From NCBI RefSeq assembly GCF_011759585.1, contig NZ_JAAOYV010000002.1, positions 493,510-557,509 of the forward strand: a stretch of DNA of 64,000 bases, read 5' to 3'. The DNA comes from Frigoribacterium endophyticum. Its GTDB lineage: Bacteria; Actinomycetota; Actinomycetes; Actinomycetales; Microbacteriaceae. Within the stretch, counting starts at the first letter, position 1; every line of letters starts with the position of its first letter. The notes beneath the pieces are model-generated. The model saw nothing but the letters and a program-made list of their open reading frames with translations, was not told the origin of the DNA and ran no database searches. Below are positions 24,563 through 32,074 of this stretch, piece by piece. Position numbers and translations under genes: made by a program.

Positions 24563-25470
24563 CGTGTCGTCCCGTCGTCGTCGTGGTCGTCGTCGTGCGC
24601 CGCGTCGGCGGGCGACGTGCCCGACGCGTCGGCCAGCAGGTCGACGCCGGTCGCGTGCACGTCGTGGCTGAAGAGGAGGCGCACCCCGGCGCGCTCCACG
24701 GCCAGCAGCTGCCCGGCCGTCTCGGCCTGCGCCTCGGCGTCGTGGCTGACGGCCCGGGGCAGGCGGCGCATCCGGCGCTCCTGGCCCAGCAGGTCGCGAC
24801 CCCAGGCGGCGTCGCCGGCCAGGAGCACCCGCCCCTCCACCAGGGCGCCGAGGTGCCCGCGGGCGTGCCCCGGCAGGTCGACCAGCCGGTAGGCGCCGTC
24901 GCCGAAGAGGTCGACGGTGCGCAGCCCGTGCGGGCCCGGCGAAAAGGAGGCCTCGGCGGGCGAGCCCGGGGCGCCGACCACGAGGAGGCGCGCGTCCGGC
25001 CACCAGGGCGGCAGCAGCCCCCGGAGCACCCCGTCGCGCAGCCGCGGCCCCGCGAGCGTGCGCCGGAGCCCCTCGCTCAGCACGACGGTCGCGTGCGGGA
25101 AGGCGGCCAGCCCGCCGAGGTGGTCGGGGTGGAGGTGCGAGAGCACGACGTGCGTGACCGCGGCGGGGTCGACCTGCTCGCCGATGGTGGCCCCGGCGGG
25201 GACGCGGGGCGGGAGCAGACGACGGTAGGCCCACGCGGCCGGGCCGGCTCGCCAGGGCAGCGGGGCGTAGCCGGTGTCGAAGAGGACCCGCCGGTCACCG
25301 GAGGCCCAGAGGAAGGCCCCGGACGGGAACACCCGCCGCTCGCGCCGGTGCCCCCGCAGCAGCTGGGCCAGGTCGTGCGACGTGTCGCCGCAGCGGAAGC
25401 ACTCGAGGCGCGACGGCCCCGGCGACGGCACCGGCGGCGCCTCTTCCGGTTCCGTCACGGCCTCAGGCAC
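24559..25470 (-). CDS. MBL-fold metallo-hydrolase
   Basis: 303-residue metallo-beta-lactamase-fold hydrolase. The metal motif HLHPDH is at residues 112-117, with later ligands in GHARGHLG, LAGDAAW and FSHDVHATG. An N-terminal Cys pair (CFRCGD, ~24-29) is unusual. It sits between an OleD-like reductase and an OleA-like thiolase and overlaps both, so it may hydrolyse an acyl-thioester or lactone intermediate of their pathway. GTG at 25470 overlaps the upstream stop by 8 bp; a second GTG at 25458 is an equally acceptable start. The C-terminal tail is Asp-rich. Confidence 0.82.
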   Translation of the reverse strand: MPEAVTEPEEAPPVPSPGPSRLECFRCGDTSHDLAQLLRGHRRERRVFPSGAFLWASGDRRVLFDTGYAPLPWRAGPAAWAYRRLLPPRVPAGATIGEQVDPAAVTHVVLSHLHPDHLGGLAAFPHATVVLSEGLRRTLAGPRLRDGVLRGLLPPWWPDARLLVVGAPGSPAEASFSPGPHGLRTVDLFGDGAYRLVDLPGHARGHLGALVEGRVLLAGDAAWGRDLLGQERRMRRLPRAVSHDAEAQAETAGQLLAVERAGVRLLFSHDVHATGVDLLADASGTSPADAAHDDDHDDDGTTR

Positions 25471-26446
25471 GCGCGTACCCCGCGAGGCTCTCGTCGAGCG
25501 AGGTGACCGGCTCGTAGCCGAGCAGCTCACGGGCCTTCGAGATGTCGAGGGTCTGCGAGTGCGCGATGGTCGTGATCGTGTAGCGGGTCATCGGGGGCTC
25601 GGGGCGGCCGGGGAGCACGCCGCAGACCGCCTCGAGCACGCCCGCGAGCGCGTAGGCCGCCCGGGCCGGCACGGGCCGTGGCCGGAGCGGCAGCCCCAGG
25701 CCGGTCAGCAGCTGCTCGAGCAGGTCGCCGAAGGGGCGGGGGTCGCCGTTGGTGACGTTGAAGGCCTCGCCGTCGACCGCCGAGGCGGGCGCCGTCGCCG
25801 CGAGCCGCACGGCGAGCGCGACGTTCTCGACCGAGGTGAGGTCGACGAGCCCGCGTCCGCCGCGCAGCAGCGGCACACCGACGCGCGCGTGCACGCGGAG
25901 CAGGCGCGGCACGAGGCTCGGGTCGCCGGGGCCGACGATGCCCCGCGGGCGGAGGACGACGATCTCCGGCCCGCCCGCCGCGCCCACCGCCTCCTGCAGG
26001 AGGGCCTCGGCCTGCAGCTTCGACCGGATGTAGTGGTTCATGGGGCGGCGCCCGTCGACCTCGTCCTCACGGATGCCGACGCGGTCACGGGGCGCCGCGT
26101 AGATGCCCGGCGACGACACGTGCACGAGCCGCCGCGCCCCGACGCGCCGGGCGTGCTCGAGCACCCGGGCGGTGCCCGTCACGTTGGCGTGCTCGAACTC
26201 GGACCAGCGGCCCCACGGCGACGAGAGGGCGGCGCAGTGGACGACGAGGTCGGCCGGCACGTCGGAGCGGCCGAGGTCGTCGAGGTCGCCGACGAAGGTC
26301 GGGCCGTCGGCCGGCAGGGCCTCGGCGCGGCGCCCCGCGGCGACGACCCGCCAGCCGTGGGCGCGGAGGTCGCGCACCACGTGCGCGCCCAGGAACCCGC
26401 TCGCGCCGGTCACCAGCGCCGTGCCCCCCGGCGTCGTCTCCCCCAT
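25463..26446 (-). CDS. NAD(P)-dependent epimerase/reductase (OleD/3-beta-HSD-like extended SDR)
   Basis: 327-residue extended SDR: nucleotide motif TGASGFLG at residues ~13-20, HCAALSSPWG, VHVSSPGIYA, and catalytic YIRSK (YxxxK) near 139. The sequence style (MNHYIRSKLQAE, RPRGIVGPGD) resembles the OleD/3-beta-hydroxysteroid dehydrogenase branch, which reduces beta-keto acids or sugars. First gene of the three-gene operon. A -10 (TAGGAT) is 6 nt before the ATG, so it starts a leaderless mRNA. Substrate unknown. Confidence 0.83.
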   Translation of the reverse strand: MGETTPGGTALVTGASGFLGAHVVRDLRAHGWRVVAAGRRAEALPADGPTFVGDLDDLGRSDVPADLVVHCAALSSPWGRWSEFEHANVTGTARVLEHARRVGARRLVHVSSPGIYAAPRDRVGIREDEVDGRRPMNHYIRSKLQAEALLQEAVGAAGGPEIVVLRPRGIVGPGDPSLVPRLLRVHARVGVPLLRGGRGLVDLTSVENVALAVRLAATAPASAVDGEAFNVTNGDPRPFGDLLEQLLTGLGLPLRPRPVPARAAYALAGVLEAVCGVLPGRPEPPMTRYTITTIAHSQTLDISKARELLGYEPVTSLDESLAGYARA

Positions 26447-26452
26447 GCCGCG

Positions 26453-26458
26453 ATCCTA
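26453..26458 (-). promoter_or_regulatory. -10 element (TAGGAT) of the SDR/MBL/thiolase operon
   Basis: TAGGAT on the minus strand, 6 nt before the ATG at 26446; leaderless layout. Confidence 0.55.
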
Positions 26459-26498
26459 GGGGCGACGGTCGGCCCGCCCGGGGACGCCCGCGCCTCCC

Positions 26499-26504
26499 TA
26501 GGAT
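26499..26504 (+). promoter_or_regulatory. -10 element (TAGGAT) of the GT4 gene
   Basis: TAGGAT 6 nt before the GTG at 26511; identical hexamer and spacing to the divergent promoter at 26453. Confidence 0.55.
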
Positions 26505-26510
26505 CGTGCC

Positions 26511-27704
26511 GTGCACATCGCCCTCGTCACGGACTACTACGCCCCGACCCTCGGCGGCGTCCAGACCGCGGTGCGCGCGCTCGCGGAGTCGCTCCGGGCC
26601 GCCGGGCACGAGGCCACCGTGTTCTGCCCGCTCGCCGGCCCGTCCGAGGAGGGCGTCGTGGCCCTGCCCGTCGCGGGGGCGTTCCGCCCCGACGGCTACC
26701 CGTTCGCCTGGCCGCCCCGCCGGGTCGCGGCGGCCCTCGCCGAGGAGTTCGCGCGGCGCGGCGTCGACGTCGTGCACACGCACTCGGAGATGTTCGCGGC
26801 CCTCGGCGGCGTCCGCGCGGCCCACGAGCTGGGCCTGCCCGTCGTCCACACCATGCACGGCCGCGTCGACGTCTACACCGCCTCGGTGCTGCCGCTGCCC
26901 GCCGTGACGACGCTGCTCCTGGCGGGGCTGCACGCCCGCCAGGTCAGCCACGCCGGCCTCCGCGTCGCGGGCGGCACGCGCTACACGGCCACGGCGACGG
27001 CCCGGCGCATGTGGCGGCTGATGCTCGCGCAGTCGCGGGCGAGCGACCACGTCGTCGTGCCCTCGGCCCACTTCGCCCGGAAGCTCGCCGACCAGGGGGT
27101 CGTCACCCCGATGACGGTGCTCACGAACGGCCTCGAGGAGTCGGTGGCCGCGGCGGCCGGCACCGCGACTCCCCGGGTGCTCGGCGCCGACGAGCCGCTG
27201 CGCCTGGTCTGGGTGGGGCGGCTGTCGCCGGAGAAGCGGCCCGGCGTGCTCGTCGAGGCCGCGCGGTCGTTCGGCGACCGGGTGTCGGTCGACGTCTACG
27301 GCGACGGCGGCGCACGGCGCTCGCTCGAGCGACGAGCCGGGCGGGTGACGTTCCACGGGGCGGTGCCGCACGGCGAGGTGCTCACGGCGATGCGGTCGGC
27401 GCACGCCCTGGTCTCGAGCTCGTGGGACTTCGACAACCAGCCCATGGTCGTGCTCGAGGCGGCCGCGACCGGGCTGCCGGTCGTCCACTGCGACCCCGAC
27501 CTCGCCGAGGTCGTGCCCGACGGCGGCGGCTTCCTCACGCCGACGCCCGACGCGGCGGGGCTCGTCGCCGCCGTCGAGCGGCTGCGGCGGGAGCCGGCGC
27601 TCCTGACCACGGCGAGCGAGGCGCTGCTGCGCTCGGGGTCGGTCGTCCGGCTGTCGGCCGAGCCGCTGCTCGAGGTCTACCGGTCGGTGACGCGCGGGCG
27701 CTGA
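26511..27704 (+). CDS. Family 4 glycosyltransferase
   Basis: 397-residue GT-B glycosyltransferase. The acceptor-domain signature DYYAPTLGGVQTAVRALAE starts at residue ~8. The donor domain has WVGRLSPEKRPGVLVEA and the retaining-enzyme E-x7-E region SSSWDFDNQPMVVLEAAATGLPV (split around residues 305-327). It resembles alpha-mannosyltransferases acting on phosphatidylinositol or lipid-linked mannan, but the substrate is not determined. Leaderless GTG start. It stands alone between two divergent units. Confidence 0.86.
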   Translation: MHIALVTDYYAPTLGGVQTAVRALAESLRAAGHEATVFCPLAGPSEEGVVALPVAGAFRPDGYPFAWPPRRVAAALAEEFARRGVDVVHTHSEMFAALGGVRAAHELGLPVVHTMHGRVDVYTASVLPLPAVTTLLLAGLHARQVSHAGLRVAGGTRYTATATARRMWRLMLAQSRASDHVVVPSAHFARKLADQGVVTPMTVLTNGLEESVAAAAGTATPRVLGADEPLRLVWVGRLSPEKRPGVLVEAARSFGDRVSVDVYGDGGARRSLERRAGRVTFHGAVPHGEVLTAMRSAHALVSSSWDFDNQPMVVLEAAATGLPVVHCDPDLAEVVPDGGGFLTPTPDAAGLVAAVERLRREPALLTTASEALLRSGSVVRLSAEPLLEVYRSVTRGR

Positions 27705-27789
27705 GCACCGCTCCCTCCCCACCCGCCGGAGGCGCGGGTCGACTGTGAAGTTCTGTGACCTCCCAGCCGGGGCCGTCAGGGGCAGCGGC

Positions 27790-27795
27790 TAGCGT
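27790..27795 (+). promoter_or_regulatory. -10 element (TAGCGT) of metY
   Basis: TAGCGT 6 nt before the metY ATG, leaderless spacing. The 97-bp gap upstream shows no SAM riboswitch fold that I can recognise. Confidence 0.5.
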
Positions 27796-27801
27796 GGGCC
27801 C

Positions 27802-29100
27802 ATGGCAGATCGTGAGTACGGCTTCCGCACGCGGGCTATCCACGCGGGCAACATCCCCGACGCGGCGACGGGCGCCCGCGCCCTCCCCATCTACCAGTCG
27901 AGCGCGTTCGTCTTCGACGACACCGACGACGCCGCGGCCCGGTTCGCCCTGCAGAAGTACGGCAACATCTACAGCCGCCTCGCGAACCCGACCACCGCCT
28001 CCTTCGAGGAGCGCATCGCCAGCCTGGAGGGCGGCCTCGGGGCCGTCGCCACCTCGAGCGGGCTGAGCGCGCAGTTCATCACCTTCGCGAGCCTGGCGGG
28101 CGCCGGCGACCACATCGTCGCGAGCGCGAACCTCTACGGCGGGTCGATCACGCAGCTCGACGTCACCCTTCGCCGGTTCGGCGTCGAGACGACGTTCGTG
28201 CAGTCGAGCGAGCCGGCCGACTACGCCGCCGCGATCACGCCGGCGACGAAGCTGCTCTTCGTCGAGACCGTCGCCAACCCGTCCGGCGAGATCGCCGACC
28301 TCGAGGGCCTCGCCGAGGTCGCGCACGCCGCGGGAATCCCCCTCATCGTCGACTCGACCATCGCGACCCCGTACCTGAACCGCCCGATCGAGTGGGGCGC
28401 CGACGTGGTGATCCACTCGGCCACGAAGTTCCTCGGCGGGCACGGCACCACCCTCGGCGGCGTCGTCGTCGAGTCGGGACGCTTCGCGTGGGACAGTGAG
28501 AGGTTCCCGCTCTTCGACCAGCCGGTGGCGAGCTACGGCGGGCTGAACTGGTCGGGCAACTTCGGCGAGTACGCCTTCCTCACGCGCCTCCGTGCCGAGC
28601 AGCTCCGCGACATCGGCCCGGCGCTCGCCCCGCACTCGGCGTTCCTCCTCGCCCAGGGCGTCGAGACCCTGCCGTACCGGATGCGCGCCCACGTCGACAA
28701 CGCCCGCCAGGTCGCCGAGTGGCTCGACGCCGACCCGCGCATCGAGCGGGTGCGCTGGGCCGGCCTGCCCGAGCACCCGCACCACGAGCGGGCGGCGAAG
28801 TACCTGCCCGAGGGGCCCGGCTCGGTCTTCACGTTCGAGCTCGCGGGCGGTCGCGCCGCCGGCAAGACCTTCATCGAGTCGGTCGAGCTGGCCAGCCACC
28901 TCGCCAACATCGGCGACGCGAAGACGCTCGTGATCCATCCCGGGTCGACCACCCACGCGCAGCTCAGCGAGCAGCAGCTCGTCGACGCGGGCGTGCTGCC
29001 CGGCTCGGTGCGCATCAGCGTCGGCATCGAGGACCCCGCCGACATCATCGACGACCTCGACCAGGCGCTGACCGCAGCCAGCGAGGGAGACCGGTCATGA
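27802..29100 (+). CDS. metY: O-acetyl-L-homoserine sulfhydrylase (aminocarboxypropyltransferase)
   Basis: 432-residue PLP enzyme of the Cys/Met metabolism family, making homocysteine (or methionine from methanethiol) from O-acetylhomoserine. FRTRAIHAGNIPD opens the protein; the PLP lysine is in HSATKFLGGHG (~K208); SRLANPTTASFEERIASLEG is typical of MetY. The C-terminal VRISVGIEDPADIIDDL is also conserved. It is translationally coupled (ATGA) to a CoA-binding protein gene, an association seen in other actinobacteria. Confidence 0.94.
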   Translation: MADREYGFRTRAIHAGNIPDAATGARALPIYQSSAFVFDDTDDAAARFALQKYGNIYSRLANPTTASFEERIASLEGGLGAVATSSGLSAQFITFASLAGAGDHIVASANLYGGSITQLDVTLRRFGVETTFVQSSEPADYAAAITPATKLLFVETVANPSGEIADLEGLAEVAHAAGIPLIVDSTIATPYLNRPIEWGADVVIHSATKFLGGHGTTLGGVVVESGRFAWDSERFPLFDQPVASYGGLNWSGNFGEYAFLTRLRAEQLRDIGPALAPHSAFLLAQGVETLPYRMRAHVDNARQVAEWLDADPRIERVRWAGLPEHPHHERAAKYLPEGPGSVFTFELAGGRAAGKTFIESVELASHLANIGDAKTLVIHPGSTTHAQLSEQQLVDAGVLPGSVRISVGIEDPADIIDDLDQALTAASEGDRS

Positions 29101-29660
29101 CCGACACCGTCACCACGCAGCTGACCAACGGGCTCACCTGTGAGCTGCCGTCGAGCTCGCCGCTCGCCAAGCTGCTGACGTCGCAGCGCACCTGGGTCGG
29201 GCCGACCGCGAAGGAGCGCCAGGCGATCCTCCGCGAGGCGAAGTCCGTCGCGATCGTGGGCGCGTCGCCGAACGCCACCCGCTCCTCCTACTTCGTCGGC
29301 ACGTACCTGCAGCAGTCGAGCGACCTGCGGGTGTACTTCGTCAACCCGAACGCCGACACGATCCTCGGCGAGAAGGCGTACCCCGACCTGGCGTCGCTGC
29401 CCGAGGTGCCCGACATCGTCGACGTCTTCCGCAAGGCGAGCGACATCCCGTCCGTCGTCGACGACGTCGTCGCGAGCGGCGCCCGCACGATCTGGGTGCA
29501 GCTGGGGATCTACGACGAGGAGGCCGCGCGGTACGGCGAGGAGAAGGGCCTCACCGTCGTCATGGACCGCTGCATCAAGGTCGAGCACGCCCGCTTCAAC
29601 GGCGGTCTCAACCTCATGGGCTTCGACACGGGCGTCATCTCGTCGCGTCGGTCGCGCTGA
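29097..29660 (+). CDS. CoA-binding domain protein
   Basis: 187-residue Rossmann-fold CoA-binding protein (YccU/CoA_binding_2 type): VAIVGASPNATRSSYFVG around residue 57, VYFVNPNADTILGEKAYP, and TIWVQLGIYDEEAARYGEEKG near 130. Its ATG overlaps the metY stop (ATGA). It might sense acyl-CoA supply for homoserine acetylation, but no catalytic role is established. C-terminal VEHARFNGGLNLMGF is conserved in the family. Confidence 0.88.
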   Translation: MTDTVTTQLTNGLTCELPSSSPLAKLLTSQRTWVGPTAKERQAILREAKSVAIVGASPNATRSSYFVGTYLQQSSDLRVYFVNPNADTILGEKAYPDLASLPEVPDIVDVFRKASDIPSVVDDVVASGARTIWVQLGIYDEEAARYGEEKGLTVVMDRCIKVEHARFNGGLNLMGFDTGVISSRRSR

Positions 29661-29820
29661 CCGGCCGGGCCCAGGCCCAGGCCTTGACCCGCTGCGGGAG
29701 GGGGACCGACGGGGTACGCCGTCTCTGGCAATGACCGGCGGGGCCGCCCGCACCCCCCGTCCGGGGCGCAGCCTGAGGGAGGCGGCACGACGTCGCCGAC
29801 ACAGGACCGACGGAGGCCCC

Positions 29821-30774
29821 ATGTACTTCCACGCACAGACCTGGATCAACGAGATCGCCGACGGCGAGCCCGACCCCGCCGCCGCCAACGCGCTGCAGGA
29901 GGGCCTCGGCGGCCAGTTCGGCGAGATGCGCACGATGATGCAGTACCTCTTCCAGGCGATGAACTTCCGCGGGCCCGCGGCCAAGCCGTACCGCGACCTC
30001 ATCCAGGGCGTCGGCACCGAGGAGATCAGCCACGTCGAGCTGATCGGCACGACCATCTCGCGCCTGCTCGACGGCAGCCCCGAGTACACCGGGAAGCTCA
30101 CCGACCCGCTCGACACCCCCGGTGCCGGTGGCGCGACCCCGCTGAACATCGCGCTCGACACGGGCAACATCCACCACTACCTCGTCGGGGCCCAGGGCGC
30201 CCTGCCCGTCGACTCGGTCGGCAACCCCTGGAGCGGCAGCTACGTCTACAACAGCGGCAACCTGCCCCTCGACCTGCTCTACAACCTCATGCTCGAGTCG
30301 ACCGGCCGCCTGCAGAAGTGCCGCATCTACGAGATGACCGACAACGCGGTCGCCCGCGGCACCCTCGCGTACCTGATCGTCCGCGACCAGGCGCACGAGA
30401 ACGCCTACGCGAAGGCCCTCGAGTCGCTCGGCGTGATGTGGAACAAGCTGCTGCCCGTGCCGAAGACCAACGCCGAGCAGTTCCCCGAGGTGAAGAAGCT
30501 GCTCGACCTCGGGCTGCAGAGCAAGCAGTACAGCTTCGACCTCGACGGCAAGTCAGAGGCGAGCAAGATCTTCCGCGGCCCGTCGCCCTCGAACGACGGA
30601 ACCGACCTCACCGCCACCGAGCAGGCCCCCGTCGGCGCCCCATCGACGATCTCGCCCGAGCGCCTCGAGGAGTTCGCCCCCGGCCTCGACGCCGACCTGC
30701 TCGAGCTGATCCAGGCCACCGCCGAGCTCGAGCTGCAGGACATCGAGAGCTTCTACGGCCCGACCGGGAAGTAG
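29821..30774 (+). CDS. Manganese (non-heme) catalase
   Basis: 317-residue di-manganese catalase breaking down hydrogen peroxide. The ferritin-like bundle has the ligand sets GGQFGEMRTMM (Glu), GTEEISHVELIG (Glu/His) and ARGTLAYLIVRDQAHENAY (Glu/His). NFRGPAAKPYRDL and GNLPLDLLYNL are family hallmarks. ATG at 29821 has a clear GGAGG 5 nt upstream; an in-frame ATG at 29731 would add 30 Arg-rich residues not found in the family. The C-terminus has a Ser/Thr/Pro-rich tail. Encoded alone, followed by a terminator. Confidence 0.94.
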   Translation: MYFHAQTWINEIADGEPDPAAANALQEGLGGQFGEMRTMMQYLFQAMNFRGPAAKPYRDLIQGVGTEEISHVELIGTTISRLLDGSPEYTGKLTDPLDTPGAGGATPLNIALDTGNIHHYLVGAQGALPVDSVGNPWSGSYVYNSGNLPLDLLYNLMLESTGRLQKCRIYEMTDNAVARGTLAYLIVRDQAHENAYAKALESLGVMWNKLLPVPKTNAEQFPEVKKLLDLGLQSKQYSFDLDGKSEASKIFRGPSPSNDGTDLTATEQAPVGAPSTISPERLEEFAPGLDADLLELIQATAELELQDIESFYGPTGK

Positions 30775-30783
30775 TCGCTCGCC

Positions 30784-30816
30784 CGGGCCGACCTGCGGGA
30801 CTCGCGGGTCGGCCCG
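30784..30816 (+). terminator. Terminator hairpin after the manganese catalase gene
   Basis: Arms 30784-30797 and 30803-30816 match at 13 of 14 positions (the mismatch is a G-U pair in RNA), loop GGACT. It starts 10 bp after the stop codon; no T-tract. Confidence 0.65.
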
Positions 30817-30915
30817 GTCGCTCCGCCGGCGGGAGTCGCGGGAGGCGCGGGTCGGCCCGGGTGCGAACGTGACGCGCCGTGAAGGCGTGCCCTGGTCGAT
30901 GACAGGGGTCGGCAG

Positions 30916-30921
30916 TACCGT
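30916..30921 (+). promoter_or_regulatory. -10 element (TACCGT) of the rhodanese gene
   Basis: TACCGT 7 nt before the ATG at 30929, which picks this ATG over two upstream in-frame ATGs. Confidence 0.5.
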
Positions 30922-30928
30922 GGCCCGC

Positions 30929-31804
30929 ATGCCTCCCGTGCTGACATCCCCCCTCGTCTCGAGCCAGTGGCTCGCCGACCACATCGGGGCCGACGAGATG
31001 GTGGTCGTCGACGCGTCGGTCGTCTCCGTCGCCGGCCCCGACGGGCGGCCCAGCGGCCGCTTCGTCACCGGGCACGAGCAGTACCTCGTCGACGGCCACG
31101 TGCCCGGGGCCGTCTTCGGTGACCTCGTCAGCGAGCTCAGCGACCACCGGGCCGCCCTGCCCTTCACCCGCCCCGACGCCGAGCGCTTCGAGGCGGCGGT
31201 GGGCGCGCTCGGCATCACGAACGAGACCACCGTCGTGGTCTACGACTCGTCGGTCGGCCTCTGGGCCGCGCGCCTGTGGTGGCTGTTCCGCGCCTTCGGC
31301 TACGACGACGTCGCCGTGCTCGACGGCGGCTTCACGACGTGGCAGCGCGAGCAGCGCCCCATCGACGTCGGCCACGTCGAGCCGCAGCCCGCTCTCTTCC
31401 TCGCCGACGAGCGCCCCGAGCTCTGGGTCGACAAGGCCTACGTCGAGGCCGTCGTGCGCGGCGACGAGCAGGCCGCCCTCGTCTGCGGCTCTCCCCGCGC
31501 CGAGTTCGCCGGGCAGGAAGGCCGTCGCCCTCGGCTCGGCCACATCCCCGGCAGCGTGAACGCGCCCGCCGACGAGCTCGTCGCCGACGACCGGCGCTTC
31601 GCCAGCCCCGCGCAGCTCCGTGCCCTGCTCGCCCCCGCGCTCGGGGCCGACCGCGTCGTCGTCTACTGCGGCCAGGGCATCGCGGCCAGCGCCGACGCGC
31701 TGGCGCTCACCCTCGTCGGCGAGCGGAACGTGGCGCTGTACGACGGGTCGCTCACCGAGTGGGCCGCCGACGGCGACGCCCCGCTCACGACGCTCGCCGC
31801 CTGA
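30929..31804 (+). CDS. Sulfurtransferase (thiosulfate/3-mercaptopyruvate type, two rhodanese domains)
   Basis: 291 residues with tandem rhodanese domains: an inactive N-terminal one (VVVYDSSVGLWAARLWW in the active-site position) and a C-terminal one with the catalytic Cys in VVYCGQGIAASADAL. The CGxGxxA loop fits 3-mercaptopyruvate or thiosulfate sulfurtransferases, though the residue set does not separate them. It lies in the metY/catalase neighbourhood, suggestive of sulfur and peroxide metabolism, but with its own leaderless promoter. Confidence 0.9.
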   Translation: MPPVLTSPLVSSQWLADHIGADEMVVVDASVVSVAGPDGRPSGRFVTGHEQYLVDGHVPGAVFGDLVSELSDHRAALPFTRPDAERFEAAVGALGITNETTVVVYDSSVGLWAARLWWLFRAFGYDDVAVLDGGFTTWQREQRPIDVGHVEPQPALFLADERPELWVDKAYVEAVVRGDEQAALVCGSPRAEFAGQEGRRPRLGHIPGSVNAPADELVADDRRFASPAQLRALLAPALGADRVVVYCGQGIAASADALALTLVGERNVALYDGSLTEWAADGDAPLTTLAA

Positions 31805-31846
31805 GCGGGGGCCTCACCCGACCGCCTCCGCGCGTCGGACCGCCGA

Positions 31847-32060
31847 GTGGTCACGAACTGTCGTTCCCGCGCGCGGGACGAGCCGATCGTGACCACCCAG
31901 CCCCCGCCTCCCCGGGTCGGACCGGCGAAGGGTCACGAACTGTCACTCCCCAACCCGGGAGGAGCCGATCGTGACCACCCAGCCCCCGCCTCCCCGGGTC
32001 GGACCGGCGAAGGGTCACGAACTGTCACTCCCCAACCCGGGAGGAGCCGATCGTGACCAC
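31847..32060. repeat. 82-bp tandem repeat, each unit carrying a long hairpin
   Basis: Period is exactly 82 bp: GGTCACGAACTG occurs at 31849, 31931 and 32013. Each copy has outer arms GGTCACGA and TCGTGACC enclosing a ~30-nt imperfect stem, closing at 31894, 31976 and 32058. Copies 2 and 3 are identical over the hairpin; copy 1 differs in the loop region. A spacer of ~36 bp (CCCCGCCTCCCCGGGTCGGA) separates them. It fills the convergent gap between the rhodanese and DUF255 genes and may terminate both. No ORF with support. Confidence 0.85.
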
Positions 32061-32074
32061 TCGGCGCCGCCGGC

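Noticed and set aside
27705-27801. SAM or other riboswitch upstream of metY
   Set aside because: Only 97 bp, with a leaderless -10 at the start codon; no conserved aptamer elements could be recognised.
29714-29736. Start of manganese catalase at ATG 29731
   Set aside because: Would add 30 Arg-rich residues absent from the family, and the ATG at 29821 has a proper GGAGG site.
31847-32060. Possible CRISPR array
   Set aside because: The 82-bp units repeat in full, including the spacer-like part; each unit is itself a hairpin and no cas genes are near.
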